From Gyromitra esculenta (lineage: Eukaryota > Ascomycota > Pezizomycetes > Pezizales > Discinaceae), in the NCBI GenBank assembly GCA_038503075.1, contig JBCAML010000008.1, positions 310,001-374,000 of the forward strand: DNA of 64,000 bases, in the 5' to 3' direction. A program made the translations under genes and the position numbers. Positions 34,468 to 47,488 of this stretch are shown here, one piece after another; position 1 is the stretch's first letter, and each line of letters opens with the position of its first letter. The notes beneath the pieces are model-generated. The model was not told the DNA's origin. It did no database searches and saw only the letters and a list, made by a program, of their open reading frames with translations.

Positions 34468-36189
34468 GGCTGAGGTAAGGAGCCTAGCGGTCGGTTTTAG
34501 GAGGGAGGGAGGGCGTTGCATAGTGAAACTGTCTTCTATGTTGGGCTGTGGATAAAAACAGTGGTGGTGGGTTTATTCAGCTGGGCTTGTGGAATATCAA
34601 TACATGTAGGTTAGGTTAAGCTAGTGGGGATAGATTTGGCAATCCCACTAACCACTAACCAACCTCCTTTCTCTATATACATGTATATATCGCCTCGTAT
34701 TAAGACTTTCTTTTCTTTTCCTTTTTTCAATATTTATTTCATCGCCAAGAATATCGCCATTGATGTAACGGTGCGCAATCAACATTCGTCTCCAAGAAGC
34801 AATATCGCATGCTATTAGCACTACATGACTATCGGTTTGTCATTATTGCAGGCTCATCTTGAAGTATGCCATAGAGTAGCTGTAGGTCTATAGACTTTAT
34901 TATCAGACGCCTGAAGTATCCGACTTTCACTGTCGTAACGTCCCTCAGACAACCAACGTTACATGCTATATATCCACAGTAGGAAATAGTCCATGTACTA
35001 CTACCCTCGGTTCTAATAGCTACTTGGAGGCGTAGAGAAGATTCTATCACATCAAGTTGAGTTTTATTCGTTGCGTCAAATGTCAGCCTTTCTTGACCAT
35101 GGATCATAACTGGGACAGCTGTAAAGATTCTAGAGTAGAGAACCTAGGCTTGGTTCTTGCTAGTAATGAAATTTGATTCGCCCTCACCAGTCAAACTAAC
35201 TGGCACTCAACATTTTTAAGTCCATTGTATCTACTCTGAGTACCTAGTCACCAAAATATATTACAAGTTGGTCCCAAAAACAGTATGGCTTATGAACAAG
35301 TCTAACTATAACTCATCCGCTCAACGCTAACAAAGGATTCAAATATCTTGAATTTCTCTATATGAAAGACATGGGCTACTAGCAGAAGATTGTCTCCATC
35401 AGCTCGTAGCTTAGCTGTTATGCAGCGCGAGAAAACCACAAATTTGCTGTCTGCCCTGTGGGCTGCAAGCAATACTGAATATCAATTCATGCTATTTTAA
35501 GGGGGATGCGTATGCGCCTGTTCTCTATGATAGCTTCTTATAAACCTTGGATTATTCAATCCCAATTACACACAGAACCACGCGCTTTTGGTGTCTTGGC
35601 ATTTCATTCTAGCCTGTTGGAAATACTTAACCCTTCAACAAATATCCAATAAACCCCAGGCCAATACATTAATCCAGAGCATTTTTATTGGAGCTCTACT
35701 GCTCTCTACCAGCAATCATTCCCAACCACTACGTGCATATAGATAGCCCCCATCGCCGTGAAGTGAGTAGTCCCATATGCAGCTTAGTGCCCAAATACAG
35801 CATCCAGGCACACAGAAGCGAGATCTCGGAGATCTCCCGAGCCCAAACCCACGATCCAGAGCCATGGCCAACTACCTCCACGATCACGATAAAGACGCAC
35901 GCGGAATCCGCTGAACTTCCCCACATCGCCTCAATCTTCACCAATGAGCGAGCCACTATGGTGTCTGCATCCCACGATCTCCTCTGTCCCTTCGGACCAG
36001 CGATCCAGCGACCCAATTCCCAATCGCGTTAGAGTAGTGCTACTTGCCAACACTTAGGCGCAGCGCTCAAGACCCTGAAAACGATTCCCCCCCCCAGAAA
36101 AAACTACCTTTGTTTACTTTCTTCCCTCCTGCACCTCTTCACCGCCTTACATACATACCTACTATATTTACCTATCAATTGCGATAAAT
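34468..36189. other. Divergent intergenic region
   Basis: TACATGTA copies start at 34601 and 34678, 134 and 211 bp upstream of the KRE1-like start. A C9 run lies at 36087-36095 near the Smr gene start. The frames at 34829-35107 and 35688-36032 show no domain. Confidence 0.5.
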
Positions 36190-36982
36190 ATGTCATATCC
36201 CATGAACCAGCTCGGCCCGCAAGGTTCAATCCTACCCCCCCCCCCCCTGCGCTCAAAGCCCAATACTAACACCCTGTAGGCAGCTCCAGCACCTCCCCAC
36301 CCCACGGCGGCGCGACCGAAGCCGACGAAGTCGAATACGACCGTCTTCGCGGGCGTAATTCCCCCCCCCCACTCTTCCCAACTCACATACATGTTCAATA
36401 CTAACCCTCCCCTCCTCCCCCACAGTTGCCCGCGAAGAAGCGCAGAAACGCAGCCGCTGCTTCGAGCGCTCCCGTGCCGCGTACGGGTCCGGCGATGGCG
36501 CAGAAGCCCACACCCTCTCCGAAGAAGGGAAACAGCACGGCGCAAATATGGACCGCTACAACGCACAAGCACGCGACTATATATTCCGCGCCAACAACGC
36601 GCACCAGCCCGCCGACACGATAGATCTGCACGGACTGTATGTCGAGGAGGCGGAGGAGATACTGTCGAAGCGGATCGAAGCCGCGAGGGGACGCGGGGAG
36701 GACCATCTTCATGTTATTGTTGGCAAGGGGAATCATAGCGCGAATCATGTGACGAAGATTAAGCCGGCGGTGGAGAAGCTGTGTAGGGATATGGGATTGC
36801 AGTTTGAGTATGATCAGGGGAATGCTGGAAAGATGGTGGTGCAGTTGGGGGGACATGGCGGACAGCAGCAGCAGCAGCAGGGGTATCAGAGTGGTGGGAG
36901 GTATCAACAACATCACCAGCAGCAGCAGCAGCATCAACAGCAACAGCAACAGCAACAGTACCCTCAGCAACAACAGTACCCT

Positions 36983-37014
<32 letters not shown>

Positions 37015-37096
37015 GGCTAACGAATTGGAAGAGCTGGCGAAAAAAGCTGCGCCCATCTTCATCAAGAAACTCCAGGCCTGCTGTATCATCACGTAG
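36190..37096 (+). CDS. DUF1771-Smr domain protein with polyQ tail
   Basis: Exons 36190-36223, 36280-36354 and 36426-37096 join in frame to 259 residues. DUF1771 spans about residues 31-93 (YDRLRGLAREEAQKRSRCFE ... LSEEGKQHG ... YNAQARDYIF). The Smr domain follows with the DLHG motif at 103-106 and the GKGNHS motif at 136-141. Smr domains with both motifs are typically RNA-binding or nicking endonucleases; fungal DUF1771-Smr proteins resemble those related to yeast Cue2/YPL199C and act in mRNA quality control. No CUE domain is seen, so the YPL199C-like type is closer. The tail is a Gln/His/Tyr-rich tract with two YPQQQQ units, ending CCIIT. Both introns carry poly-C tracts (C13 and C10) just after the donor. 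Confidence 0.9.
36862..37015 (+). repeat. CAG/CAA microsatellite encoding polyglutamine
   Basis: Several interrupted CAG and CAA runs in the Smr gene, including two copies of the YPQQQQ-coding unit. Likely length-polymorphic. Confidence 0.9.
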
Positions 37097-40000
37097 ATTA
37101 CCGCCCCGGCAGACCCGTTTGCGTTTTTGGACTTTTTGGATTTTTCTTTTTTTTATGGCACACTGCTATATACCCCGCACCTGGTATAATACCTTTCTTC
37201 TTATTGTTGATCCTTATTTTTTGGAGGAACGAGTAGGTGTTTGATGCGGGGGGTTGGGGATGTTGGAGTTGGATATCTCTGCAGTGGCGGACACGCCTGT
37301 ACACGTACATCTGGATTCGGGCTCTTCTGGGCCCTGTTTTGACTGTTGATGAATTTATGTATGAGATGGCGGACTATGACCCTGGTTTGGGGGGGTGTCG
37401 GATTGACTGGTATATATATATTTATATGAAAAAATCTAAAATAGTGTTTATAGCAAGTGAAAGAGGTATTGTATGCCGTTCTTAGACTTCGGATTGGGTT
37501 ATGCTACTAGTTGCCGCCTCGCGATCTCTTTCGTGTGAGTATAGAAAGCTACTCGAGTCTCTCAACTACATGTAGTGGTCATCTCAACCCCAAATTACAC
37601 GTACGAGTCGATGGGATACTACCAGACTGCATCTAATCAAGTACGTGTGGCATGAATCTCGAGCTCTATTCTCAAGTACATGTAATTCATCTACTATTAT
37701 GATATCAAAAAACTGGAGGGTGAACCCGCCTGACGTTATACTATAAAAGTACTGCTAAACACGATTTTGACGTCATAGCCAAAACATGCCTTAATTCGAT
37801 AAAATCTCATTTTACGCCTTTATCATCGAAGGATAGTGCAAAAATACTAATGACGTTACAACTTCCTATTATTATTTATGAAGTGTATAAGTATACAGCA
37901 TGGATTATACATGTAGGTGTGGTGGCAAGTGGCTTGGGAGACCATCACGCGCACGACATCGAAAGTTAATTGTTCTTCAGAATAATTAAGTTGAATAGAG
38001 TCTACCCAGTAACGAGATTTGCAAGTAAGCGCTTATGCTTCAGATCTTACATTCTTTAAAACGCTAGATTGGTCCTAGAGTATACAAAAAGGTCAGGATG
38101 GAAATTTTATTAACTACATGTACATGCACTGTATGGCGCGCAGCGCATCAGCGCTGAACAAACAGCAGCTTATGATAAGCCCTGCTGTATTATGGCCTAG
38201 TATACATCTCCCCACAGCGAATCAACAGCACCAAACTCCTCGCAATTAGAGAAACACCTAATTTATTTGAGCACGAGGCCTGTAGTGACCACAGAATGAA
38301 TATACTCAAGGATTCCCAAACCACCAGCTCAATTGATCAAACTACTTCACAATCCACACTTCTTAGATTAACTTGAGCCACTAGCACCACGTATACATGC
38401 GCTCACAACCGATTCAGCATTCTCAAAATAAGCTCCCCCTATATAATCCCCAAATCCCACCGCAATATCCGTACACCACACATAATTCTCCAACATCCTT
38501 CCATCCCTTCCGACCAACACCTCCTACGACACCACAGCATCACTCTAATTTACACACCTCGAATTATCCAATCCCCTTACTGTAACCTTGATCTATCCCC
38601 AGGTTTGAAGTCCAAACAAAGCTTGGCATTTATCACAGCAAAATTCAAGACCCCAGCAAGCTCACTTCATTACCTACCCATACCGGCCCAGCGAATACAC
38701 TTTCATACTGACTACTACTCAGCACGAGTTTCACCCCACCCTTGCTGAGCCAAGATTTAAACTGCCTGAACTCAATCATTGGCTGTCGCCAGGGAGTTGC
38801 CGATGAGACCCCAGCCAGTCAGCGAGGCAAGGTAGCCGATATCGGCCGTGCAGCAAAATCCCTAGGGCGGATGCGAATAGGTCGCTAATAGAAACAAGCT
38901 CTAGTCGCGAGTGATTCCTTATGCTCTTGCTAGCCAAAAGCTAGAAGGGCGGTGGTCGCAATTGAAACTTCCAAATAGGTTTCTAAATCATAAGCCAACA
39001 AAGAGCTGGCATTATCCCAAAAGGTTGAAACTGTTACAACGCATTGAAACTCCATAACTCTCTAGGCCAGCAGCATGAGCATCTTCGACCAACTGCATGT
39101 TAATGCTTAACGCGCGTTTGCAGCCCCCACAGTTTTTCGGGCAACGTTGATACAAACACGTTTGCGGCCACCTATGTGCCTGAATTGCTGCACCTCGCCA
39201 ACCCGTTTTATTTCAAGTCGTGCAGTTCAGGCCCATTGGCAATCGCAGCACTAACGCAATTGGGAAGTTTTGTAGGCAGGGTTTTAGTGTTCCAGAGATC
39301 TCTGGTTCGAAGTGGTGGGTAGGAACAGTGGTACTTGGGTCACATATAGGACTTGCTATCGACAGGCATCAAAGTGACGTGTCCTCGATCTGGTGGATCT
39401 TGTTCGTACTCCTCAGACGTTTCTTCACGTGGGATCTTCGAAGCGCGGGGAGATGTCGCTGAGCCTCATGTTATTTTATGATGAGATGAGAGAAGCACAA
39501 TATCGTGTGAGGATATGTGGCGTAGTGGCGAGAGAACTCCGTGGGGTGCAAAACCCTCAAGGGCCATTGTAGGATCGGGCATGCCCGGATCGATGATATT
39601 TTGTAATGTTGATTGAAAAGTGAATTACTTGTTGTTGGGCAACTCTATTAGGGACAATCGCCACAGACAGTTATATTTATCCAGTTTCGAAGAAGTCTGA
39701 ACATTGTGCCAGGAGGGGGAGGAGAGGGAAACGTGACCATGAGTGATAGATGATGTTTCAGACCTAACCCTAGGGCTTCATCGACTTTCGGCAACGGATG
39801 AATTATTCAGAGTCGGTCTGAGCCCTACGCGGCCCCTTAAGACGTGTCCTTGACGCCAAAGAACCGGAAATGCCTCAATCCTACTCGGTGAGCCCAACAA
39901 GCCATACATTTCAGCACTATAACAGCTTGCCAGCGAACTGTCACCCATGTTCAAAGCCAGTCGGAAGAATTGATCGTCCGTTCCTGAATACGGGGACGGA

Positions 40001-40642
40001 GCATTCGCTTAACATCCGATGTCCGGTGCCGCATCGACACCTATCTCGATCGGTTTTCTGAAGTCACTCGGGTCAGACTGCCTTAACTCCGGGCATGCAC
40101 AGGGAACGGATAGACTTAAAGATCCGAATGAATCGGCCGGCTGCGTGTAAGGCGAACGTAGTGATGTCTAGACGGGGCGGAAAACGAATTGGGCCGATAA
40201 CTGAGTGAACTTGCGTGTACAGTACATACGCATGTAGGGTATAATTCAGGACGGAGGGCCAATTGGGCGGGTTCACACCTCTTCTTGTCTATCGACCCCA
40301 CCAACACGTGACGCGACAAGGCCATCTCCGCTTGTCACTCGAAGCCTTCGCTTGCTGCACGGCCACGCAGTCGTTGTCAACACTCACATTCTACTTATGT
40401 ATGTCTCGCCTTTCATCCTATCCATTCCATTCCCCTCCCACTTCTCTCAATTCTTGGCTTTCCATTCAACGTGCTCTTATATGCGCCTCTGTCCTGCTCC
40501 CGCTCTGCTCAGATTCTCTCAGAGATCTTTAACCCAGAGCAGCAACCGCCATCCCTGTTACCGACCGTTGAAATCTGTGAAAGACGTCATACCGGGTTAT
40601 CTCAAAAGCTTCTCCTGCAGCAGTAGCACTCCATCTAACAAG
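37097..40642. other. 3.5-kb gene-poor stretch
   Basis: No supported gene. TACATGTA palindromes start at 37567, 37677, 37908 and 38115. The Pro/Thr-rich frame at 38397-38585 is short and composition-driven. The segment before 40643 is C/T-rich (about 40405-40510) and probably forms the promoter and leader of the NAPE-PLD-like gene. Confidence 0.5.
37567..38122. repeat. TACATGTA palindrome cluster C (4 copies)
   Basis: Starts at 37567, 37677, 37908 and 38115, downstream of the Smr gene. The first is embedded in CTACATGTAG. Confidence 0.85.
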
Positions 40643-43290
40643 ATGTCGAGCAGTGAGGGTATCATCGCGAGTCTCTATAGTGCCTCTGTAAGCACTCCAG
40701 AGAATCGCCCAAGCCTGCCGGAGGATGCTGTCAATAAAAGTCATCACTTGAAATCTGGGAATGGTTTCACGAATCCATGGCCTAGGTATATCTAAATTTT
40801 CCTGCTCATTCCCGCTCAGTTATCACATGTGGTTTTCACTGTTTCGTTTTACCCACCCCGCGCTCTCATGGTGTATCTTTGTTCTTTTTTCCCTTTTCTT
40901 TTTCTCCTAGAAGGCAGAGAAGTTTAAAATTGAGCCGTTCTGACATCGCATCAATTTGACTATATGCAGTTGGAGGGCACCAGCAGCCATTGCAGGTATC
41001 AAGTATTTCGTCAGGTACTCTCTCCCAGACCCCCCAATCCCAAAGAGGGGAAGCTTCTAAAACCCCCAAATAGTACTCGTCTCGACAAAAAATATTGTGG
41101 GGGGTATCACGGCAGTTCTATCCCAGACAGTACACCACCAGTTGTAACTCCTCAATTTACGTCGATTCGTTCTACCGACTCTAAAGAATTCAAAGCAACA
41201 TGGCTTGGTCACGCTTGCTTTTATGTCGAGTTTCCTGGTGGTCTTCGAGCCTTGTTTGATCCAGTGTTTTCCCAGAGATGCAGTCCAGTGCAGTTCATGG
41301 GGCCAAAAAGGGTTACCAAGATGCCTTGTGAAATCGAAGAAATTCCTGCGATAGATATTGTGGTCATCAGTCATAATCATTACGATCACATGGATTATCA
41401 TACCATAATGACTCTGAAGAAATGCCACCCGAACGTGTGGTTTTTCGTGCCCCTGGGAAATAAGGCATGGTATGCTTATCCTCCAATGATTTTGTGATCA
41501 AGACAGGTCGAATATAATAATTGAAACTCGGCTGACAAGGGAATCTGTGATGTAGGTTCACTCATGCAGGGATCCCAAATTGCACGGAAATGGATTGGTG
41601 GGAAGAGCGAGACCTGGTCCTTGCGCCAGCTGATTCCGAGTCTGCACAAAATTCATCGGGATCTAGACCTGAAGGTGCTGATTCGCCGCTTAAGGTAACG
41701 ACAGAACCTGCAGAAGAAGGAAAGAAAGCTAGTGAGATCATCGCAAGGATTGGATGTTTGCCCTGTCAGCACATCAGCAACAGAAGCTTTCATGACCGAG
41801 GCTCGACCCTATGGTCAAGCTGGAGCGTCGAGAGTGGTGGAAAGAAACTATATTTTGCAGGGTGAGTGCGAGCTGAACTTTTATTTGTCTCTTGTTTGGG
41901 GATGAGTGTTTTTCGGGGGTGGGCGCCGGGACCGGTCTCCGGAGTGCTCCGGTTGTCTCGGGTGCCGGGAATGATCGCGGATTCCCGAGGATCCCGTATT
42001 GCGCAACCAAGCCTTATAAAAGCGATATGACCCCAACTGGTTATTGGTAAGCCGCATGTTACGGTTTGAAGTCTGGAGTGTGACGCGGCTCTCCGCGGCA
42101 AGTATCTGACCATTTCATTTTGCTGTTGGTTTAAGCGTGTTTGAACATGTCGATTTGGTACCAGGATCTACCATGGAACTTGGTTCCTCCGGTGCTCTTT
42201 TCTATCGGTTCGATCACTGGTGCTATTAGACATTTTTCTTGTTGTTGGGGATTATAATGATTATTTTCTAATACTGTGCATGGGCTTTTGAGGCACTTTA
42301 CGTATGCTAACCTGGTACGAATAGCGATACCGGATACCGTGCAGTCCCAGATGTTCCGGCTGGCGTAGACGATTATGGCGAAGAATTCAAAGATTTACCA
42401 GTTTGCCCAGCATTCAAACAGATCGGAGAGCTGAGGGGTCCTTTTGACCTCGGGTTGATCCCAATAGGTGCCTACTGGCCACGATGGTACGTTTACCCCC
42501 CACTCGCATTGAGCTTTCCACAAACTATTTCCCTTCCGCCGTTTTTCCACGTTTGATCTTTGCCGGGCGCAAGGACTACCCCAGAACCTTTACTTCAGCT
42601 CCAGCTCAGTTCTTAGCATTTCATGTGTCATGTATGGATTATCTATGTATATACTTGGTAGATGCGCTGCAGCATTGCCTGATGATACCCAAAGCTACGG
42701 CTCGCTCGGGATTCTTTGAGATATCACAAGAAATCGCTCGTGTGGCGGAAATTGACCGGGAAATCACAACACCTGTCTTCCTGCCTCCAACACAGTTGCC
42801 ACAGGCACGGACGTTTAACTCTAGATATTTAGATTCCGACTAACACTATTGAGTAATGCTCTAGGTTCATGAGTCCGATGCATGCAAGTCCCTATGATTC
42901 TGTTCGTATTTTTGTCGAAACAAAGTGCAAAAAAGCTATTGGGATGCACTGGGGTGAGTCACCTGGCCCTCTCTTTTGGATTTAATATTGCCTCTTTCAT
43001 ATCACCTCGGCATCGTTGTTGCCTTACTTAGGAACACCGCTGAACATTCTTGGACATGTCTACCCCGCATTTCATTGATATTTCCGGGCCAGCGCGTCAT
43101 CGGGTGGGGGGCGTGAACTCCGGAGTTTTCTGGGGCTAATTATTTTGCGCTTGTGACAGGAACTTGGGTTTTGACCGATGAACCAGTTATGGAACCACCA
43201 GTGGTTTTGAAAGAGGCCTTAAAGAAGGATGGGATTGCGGAGGAAGGAGTGTTCGATGTGTTCGACATCGGGGAGAGCAGGGAGTATTGA
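40643..43290 (+). CDS. NAPE-PLD-like metallo-beta-lactamase-fold hydrolase (possible frameshift)
   Basis: Exons 40643-40785, 40970-41469, 41556-41861, 42325-42486, 42865-42953 and 43160-43290. It resembles N-acyl-phosphatidylethanolamine-hydrolysing phospholipase D, a zinc enzyme releasing N-acylethanolamines from membrane lipids. Ligands are complete: HNHYDH after VVIS, the His of CQHISNRS, the Asp of FAGDTGY and the His of [27 protein letters not shown] and EMDWWEE are family blocks. Within exon 2 the frame [25 protein letters not shown] must shift to [10 protein letters not shown] near 41045-41055. Either one base is missing (then 443 residues) or a 50-nt intron (GTATCA...AAAG, about 41000-41049) is removed (426 residues). 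The conserved-looking block before the shift favours a one-base deletion or assembly error. Introns of 184, 463, 378 and 206 nt are long for this window. Confidence 0.8.
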
Positions 43291-44548
43291 GAATAGGACC
43301 ATCGCCGTATAGTGGATGGATTATGTGAGAAAGAACAGTCTCACGATTTGGGGGGGGTTGTCTTAACCGCAGTTACACACCTTTATTAATTTACCTACTG
43401 TGTCTGAATATGGGAATCGCGACCAGAATCGGGGATGGTCGTGTGCTCGGGGGTTTCTGAAGAGGGTGTTAGCAAACAATCAAGCACGCTCATGGTTCCC
43501 GGCTGTATAAAGATTCCGTGTAATTTATGGAGAGATGAGGGGATGAGGATGGGGGGGTGGAGGAGTTCCCGGAGGATACCATCCATCTGTCCTTCAGGAT
43601 CAATCGATGAGGGCGTTGTTTCCGGGGCCAAGAATAATGACAAAATTACACTTTACGCGCGCACGCGAGTTCACCTTGCCGGCCTGGAGAGGGGAAAGAT
43701 CTACCTCGGTTGAAGTCGATGGGAAAACAGAAGTCCGAACGAGAATGAGGAATAACGTTCGGCTCACTCATCATCGATTCCGAGCCATCCAAAATCTGTA
43801 GTAACAGTGATAAAAAGGTGTGGGAAATCGAAACATCAATTTCATGGATCATTTCTACCGTTTCTCTCGATTCCCGAGAAGAGCAGCATCATAAGACCGG
43901 GAAAATGGGGGCCACAGTTTATATCCTGTTCGTCGGAGGTAAAGTAGGTGTGTTGGAGTTAGTAGATACAACCCTAAGTTACGAAGACTCTCTTGGGGCT
44001 TTTGATGATCGCCAGCCGTCGCCGGGACAAGCAGTCGTGTTAAGAATTTTGTTTACGCAGTTGGTTTGGATTGTGTCGTAAATAGAGGCTGATAGTTCAG
44101 ACGGTCCAGTCACATCGTCCCTGTATATTTTATTTTTATAACCCGATCTCTTTGTTTTTTCTGAACGATATGGAGTTACGTCGCAGCTCGTGAAGGCCGC
44201 ATGACTTTATCACGTTCGGACCAAGAGAGAAGACTCAAAATGTGATTGAACAAGGTCAGCAGAGCCGGCGCGGCGTTCATGGGGGGGGTGCTGCATTCCC
44301 ATTTTTTGTCTTGGTGCAGCTTTTATTTGAGTTTTTACTCAGGATCACACTCGTTTTTTTTGTTTTTTATTCTTGGCCTGGTTGATTTCGTTGCTTTTTG
44401 CTGCTCTCGTGCAAGGGGAAGGTATCTTGTTCGTTCAACTTGAGTAAGAATTCCTAAGTGGGGGGGGAAGGGAGAAGAAGAAAGGTACGTATGCGGACTG
44501 GGCTAGACTAAGGCGAGAATTGCAGCTGCAGGCAGCAGCGGGGTAGCT

Positions 44549-44978
44549 AGCATAGCATAGCATAGCATGGAGTACATGATACAGAAAGGCATATGGATTC
44601 TATATGAACCCTTTCGGGAACATCCAGCTTCGAGGTTCTTGGTTTTCCGGCTGCCTGTAATCTGTAATAACCATCCATCCCCTTCTTTCCGCTTGATTAT
44701 CCCCTTCTTCCACATTCCATTCTACAGCTCCCCACACACACCTCCTCCCTTGTCAATGTTCACACACACCTTTTTTGATTTTTTTTTCCCTCTCTTGCTT
44801 TATATTGTGACATCCCGGCGATTCGATATGTACATACTCCTTTTGCTTCAGTTGCCGGGGCAGCGCGAGAAAGCCGTTCGATTTGTATCTGGTTCGATTC
44901 GATAGCCGGTCGTTGCTGCCTATTGGTTTTTAATCCCTTTCCCTCTGTACCGTGGGCTGCTGCTATGCTATGCTATGC
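44549..44978. repeat. Inverted pair of AGCAT microsatellites
   Basis: (AGCAT)4 at 44549-44568 and its complement (ATGCT)n-type at 44961-44978 give perfect 18-bp inverted arms 393 bp apart. They could pair as a stem or be chance expansion of the same motif. Confidence 0.75.
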
Positions 44979-47420
44979 AATCGGAATCGCGATTTGGCGC
45001 TGAGGATCGGGCAATTAATTTTCCAAAGAGAACCTGGATGAATCTGCATAGGTTTCGGCGAGCATAGTTGCCTATTCTAGTGTTTCGTGCGCTCTGTTTA
45101 GGCGATTGTTCCTACGAAGGGAGTGCAGAAGAAAAAAAAAGGGCGCTTCTGGCTGTTGCCTGCGTTTGGTCTGAGTATCTGCCTAGTTAGGGTGGGTAAT
45201 GTAGGTCAGGTCAAGGGAGGAGTTGGTGGGTGGGTGGATGTGAGTCTATGCCCTGGAGGAAAATCGTAGGAACGAGTGAACGGGAGTCCCGCGGGTTTCG
45301 TATGTATCCTGTGCGCCGCGCATTTGACATGAATGCGTGGTGTGCAAGTCGCGTAAATCATCGCTCTCACTCGTTATCGCCGCGCCGGTTTGTTTACATG
45401 TTTATTTGAGCATTTCTCTCTCGCGCGCGCTCTTTCTCGCTCGCTCCCTGGCTTCGATTGATTACGATGATGCTGATGCTGATGATGTTATCATTCTCCA
45501 ACTCCTTCTGTGCTGCGGCCCCCCATCCCTCCCCCCACTCTCCCCTTTCCCTCTCTGTCCCACGAACGATGTCGGTCATCGCTCGGTATATCAAATTCCC
45601 CCTGTTTGGCCGGCCTGGTCCAACGCCCCCCCAAAAGAGCGAGTCCCTGGAACGGGTTTATGGGCGTGGGTGACACAAGTAACTCATTTGTGATCGCCAG
45701 ACACACCATGTTCTTCAGGTCTGGCCTGAAACGCAATCGCAACAAGAGAGCCACTGCCAAGTTTAGGTCCTGTGTCTCAGCAATGTTTAAAAAGCAAAAC
45801 ATAAAAAACAAAAAAGTGAGGGCGAAGTTTGGTCAGGTCAGCTCTTCTCGGGGCTTTTTCCTGTCCATTTATTCCCATCTCCGGCAATTGTTGCACCAGA
45901 TTCCTCGATATTTTAATTTTACGGGACCCTGTTGAGAGTTTCAGAGACCTTCTACGCTGGTTCTTCTCGTGTTCCTCCTGATATCATACGCAATCCATGA
46001 GCCGAAAAAACAAGCATGACCATGTTTCGCAAGAGTTGCCTGGCCTGTCCGACTGACTGCGGCCGATGCAACAGTAGCCGGCTAATTGGTCGGTCGCCTT
46101 TACGGGTGTGCCAGGAAGATAAGGGAGGGATGGGGAGAGATGGATGAATTTATGAGATGGTGGTGGAGGGAATGGGTGGTCTGGTAGGGCTCATTTACCT
46201 GTGCATATGCCGCAAGAAATGTGCAGAATAAAAAAAGGGAAACTCCCCCACCTCATTCCACCCCCCCTTCGACTGGTCCCCCTTTCCCCGTTCCCGCATC
46301 GCCTCTCTAAGCAGTAGCATCTGCTCACCCATCCGAGTTCCTGCTTTCCCTTTTATCGTTCTACGCCCCCCATCACCTCTGTCCTCGTTGTTTGTTTATA
46401 GGGGTGTTTATGCGTCATAATATGTTAACACGACAACAAAACAAAACAACCTGCTGCTCCTACTACTTATCTCTGCCTCTGGTGTCTGACATTGCCTGCT
46501 TGCGTTATTCTGATCGGGTTTTTTTGTACCTGACATAAGGAAGGATCCGCATCTGAATTCAAGTGTGCGTGCTGGGTGCCTGGTTTTCTAACCTATCGAT
46601 ATCGCTTACTTTTTTGGGCATTGGAGGGTTTATTTTAAAACCGTGGGCTGTGAACTCACTCACTCGACTCGACTCCCAGCTCATCGGAGAAACACAATAT
46701 TTTTATTTTTATTTTTATTAACCGCGCCCACGGAAACCCCATCGAATTAAATCATTATTCTTGAAACAGTTTTGTTTATTTGAGGTAGAGTTGTGCCCTG
46801 GTGGAAGCGGCGAGAAGAGGGACGAAAAGAGAGGGAGAAACGGAAAAAAAAGCAGCGCAAGGCATAAAGTCATAAAAAAAAAAAAAGTGGTATGTACATC
46901 TTGGAAGGGGGGTTTATTTTTTCATCCATTTTTTGCCGCCTGCTGGGATTTGGCAGCGATTGGCTGGAAGGGAGGTTGCAGGCAGTCGATGAACATTGGG
47001 AACTCGTCACCGGGCCGCAGCAACTTACTCAACGACAGTCACGCTAACTGAGCCCTCAGATCGTTGAAATATAACAACGGCGCTGGGACTAGTATCTCCG
47101 CTCGCTGCATATACATATACATACACATACACCCACGCACATCGCACATCGCATCACTCCACCATACCACCCACATAATCCCTATTTACTTACTACTATA
47201 CCCTATTGATCGCGTAAGTCGTTCTGCATCACTGACTCGGTTCCTTTTTCGCGGGTTCGGGTTCATGTTAATTTCCTTCCGTTCCTCATAGACACCTAGG
47301 CCCCACTACTACTACTACTACTACCGTTATCAGTACTAGGTCTATTACTTTACATTACTACCACTACTGACCCCATCTTCTATTAACATTAAACACATCC
47401 ACAACATTCATACACACACG

Positions 47421-47462
47421 CAACAACAGCAACAACAGCAACAACAACAACAGCAACAACAG
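47421..47462 (+). repeat. CAA/CAG trinucleotide run in the 5' leader
   Basis: Repeating CAACAACAG and CAA units end 26 bp upstream of the DUF4238 start codon. CAA-rich leaders are unstructured and favour scanning. No in-frame ATG joins it to the gene. Confidence 0.85.
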
Positions 47463-47488
47463 CCAGTGAAACTGGTACCGAGGCCGAA

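Larger units (their letters stand above)
43291..47488. other. 4.2-kb intergenic region with homopolymer and short tandem repeats
   Basis: No domain-bearing frame. It contains G8-G9 runs (near 43351, 44281, 44461), C/T-rich tracts, (TCGC)n near 45420-45446, (ATG)n-like near 45466-45488, and TTTTTA repeats near 46700. It is probably the long promoter and 5' leader of the DUF4238 gene, which has a CAA/CAG-rich stretch directly before its start. Confidence 0.5.

Noticed and set aside
38397..38585. Pro/Thr-rich 62-codon frame as a small secreted protein
   Set aside because: No signal peptide, and the composition comes from CCA/ACC-rich DNA.
42484..42843. 119-codon frame inside an intron of the NAPE-PLD-like gene
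   Set aside because: Lies within a 378-nt intron whose removal restores the conserved WF-MSP junction; it lacks a domain of its own.
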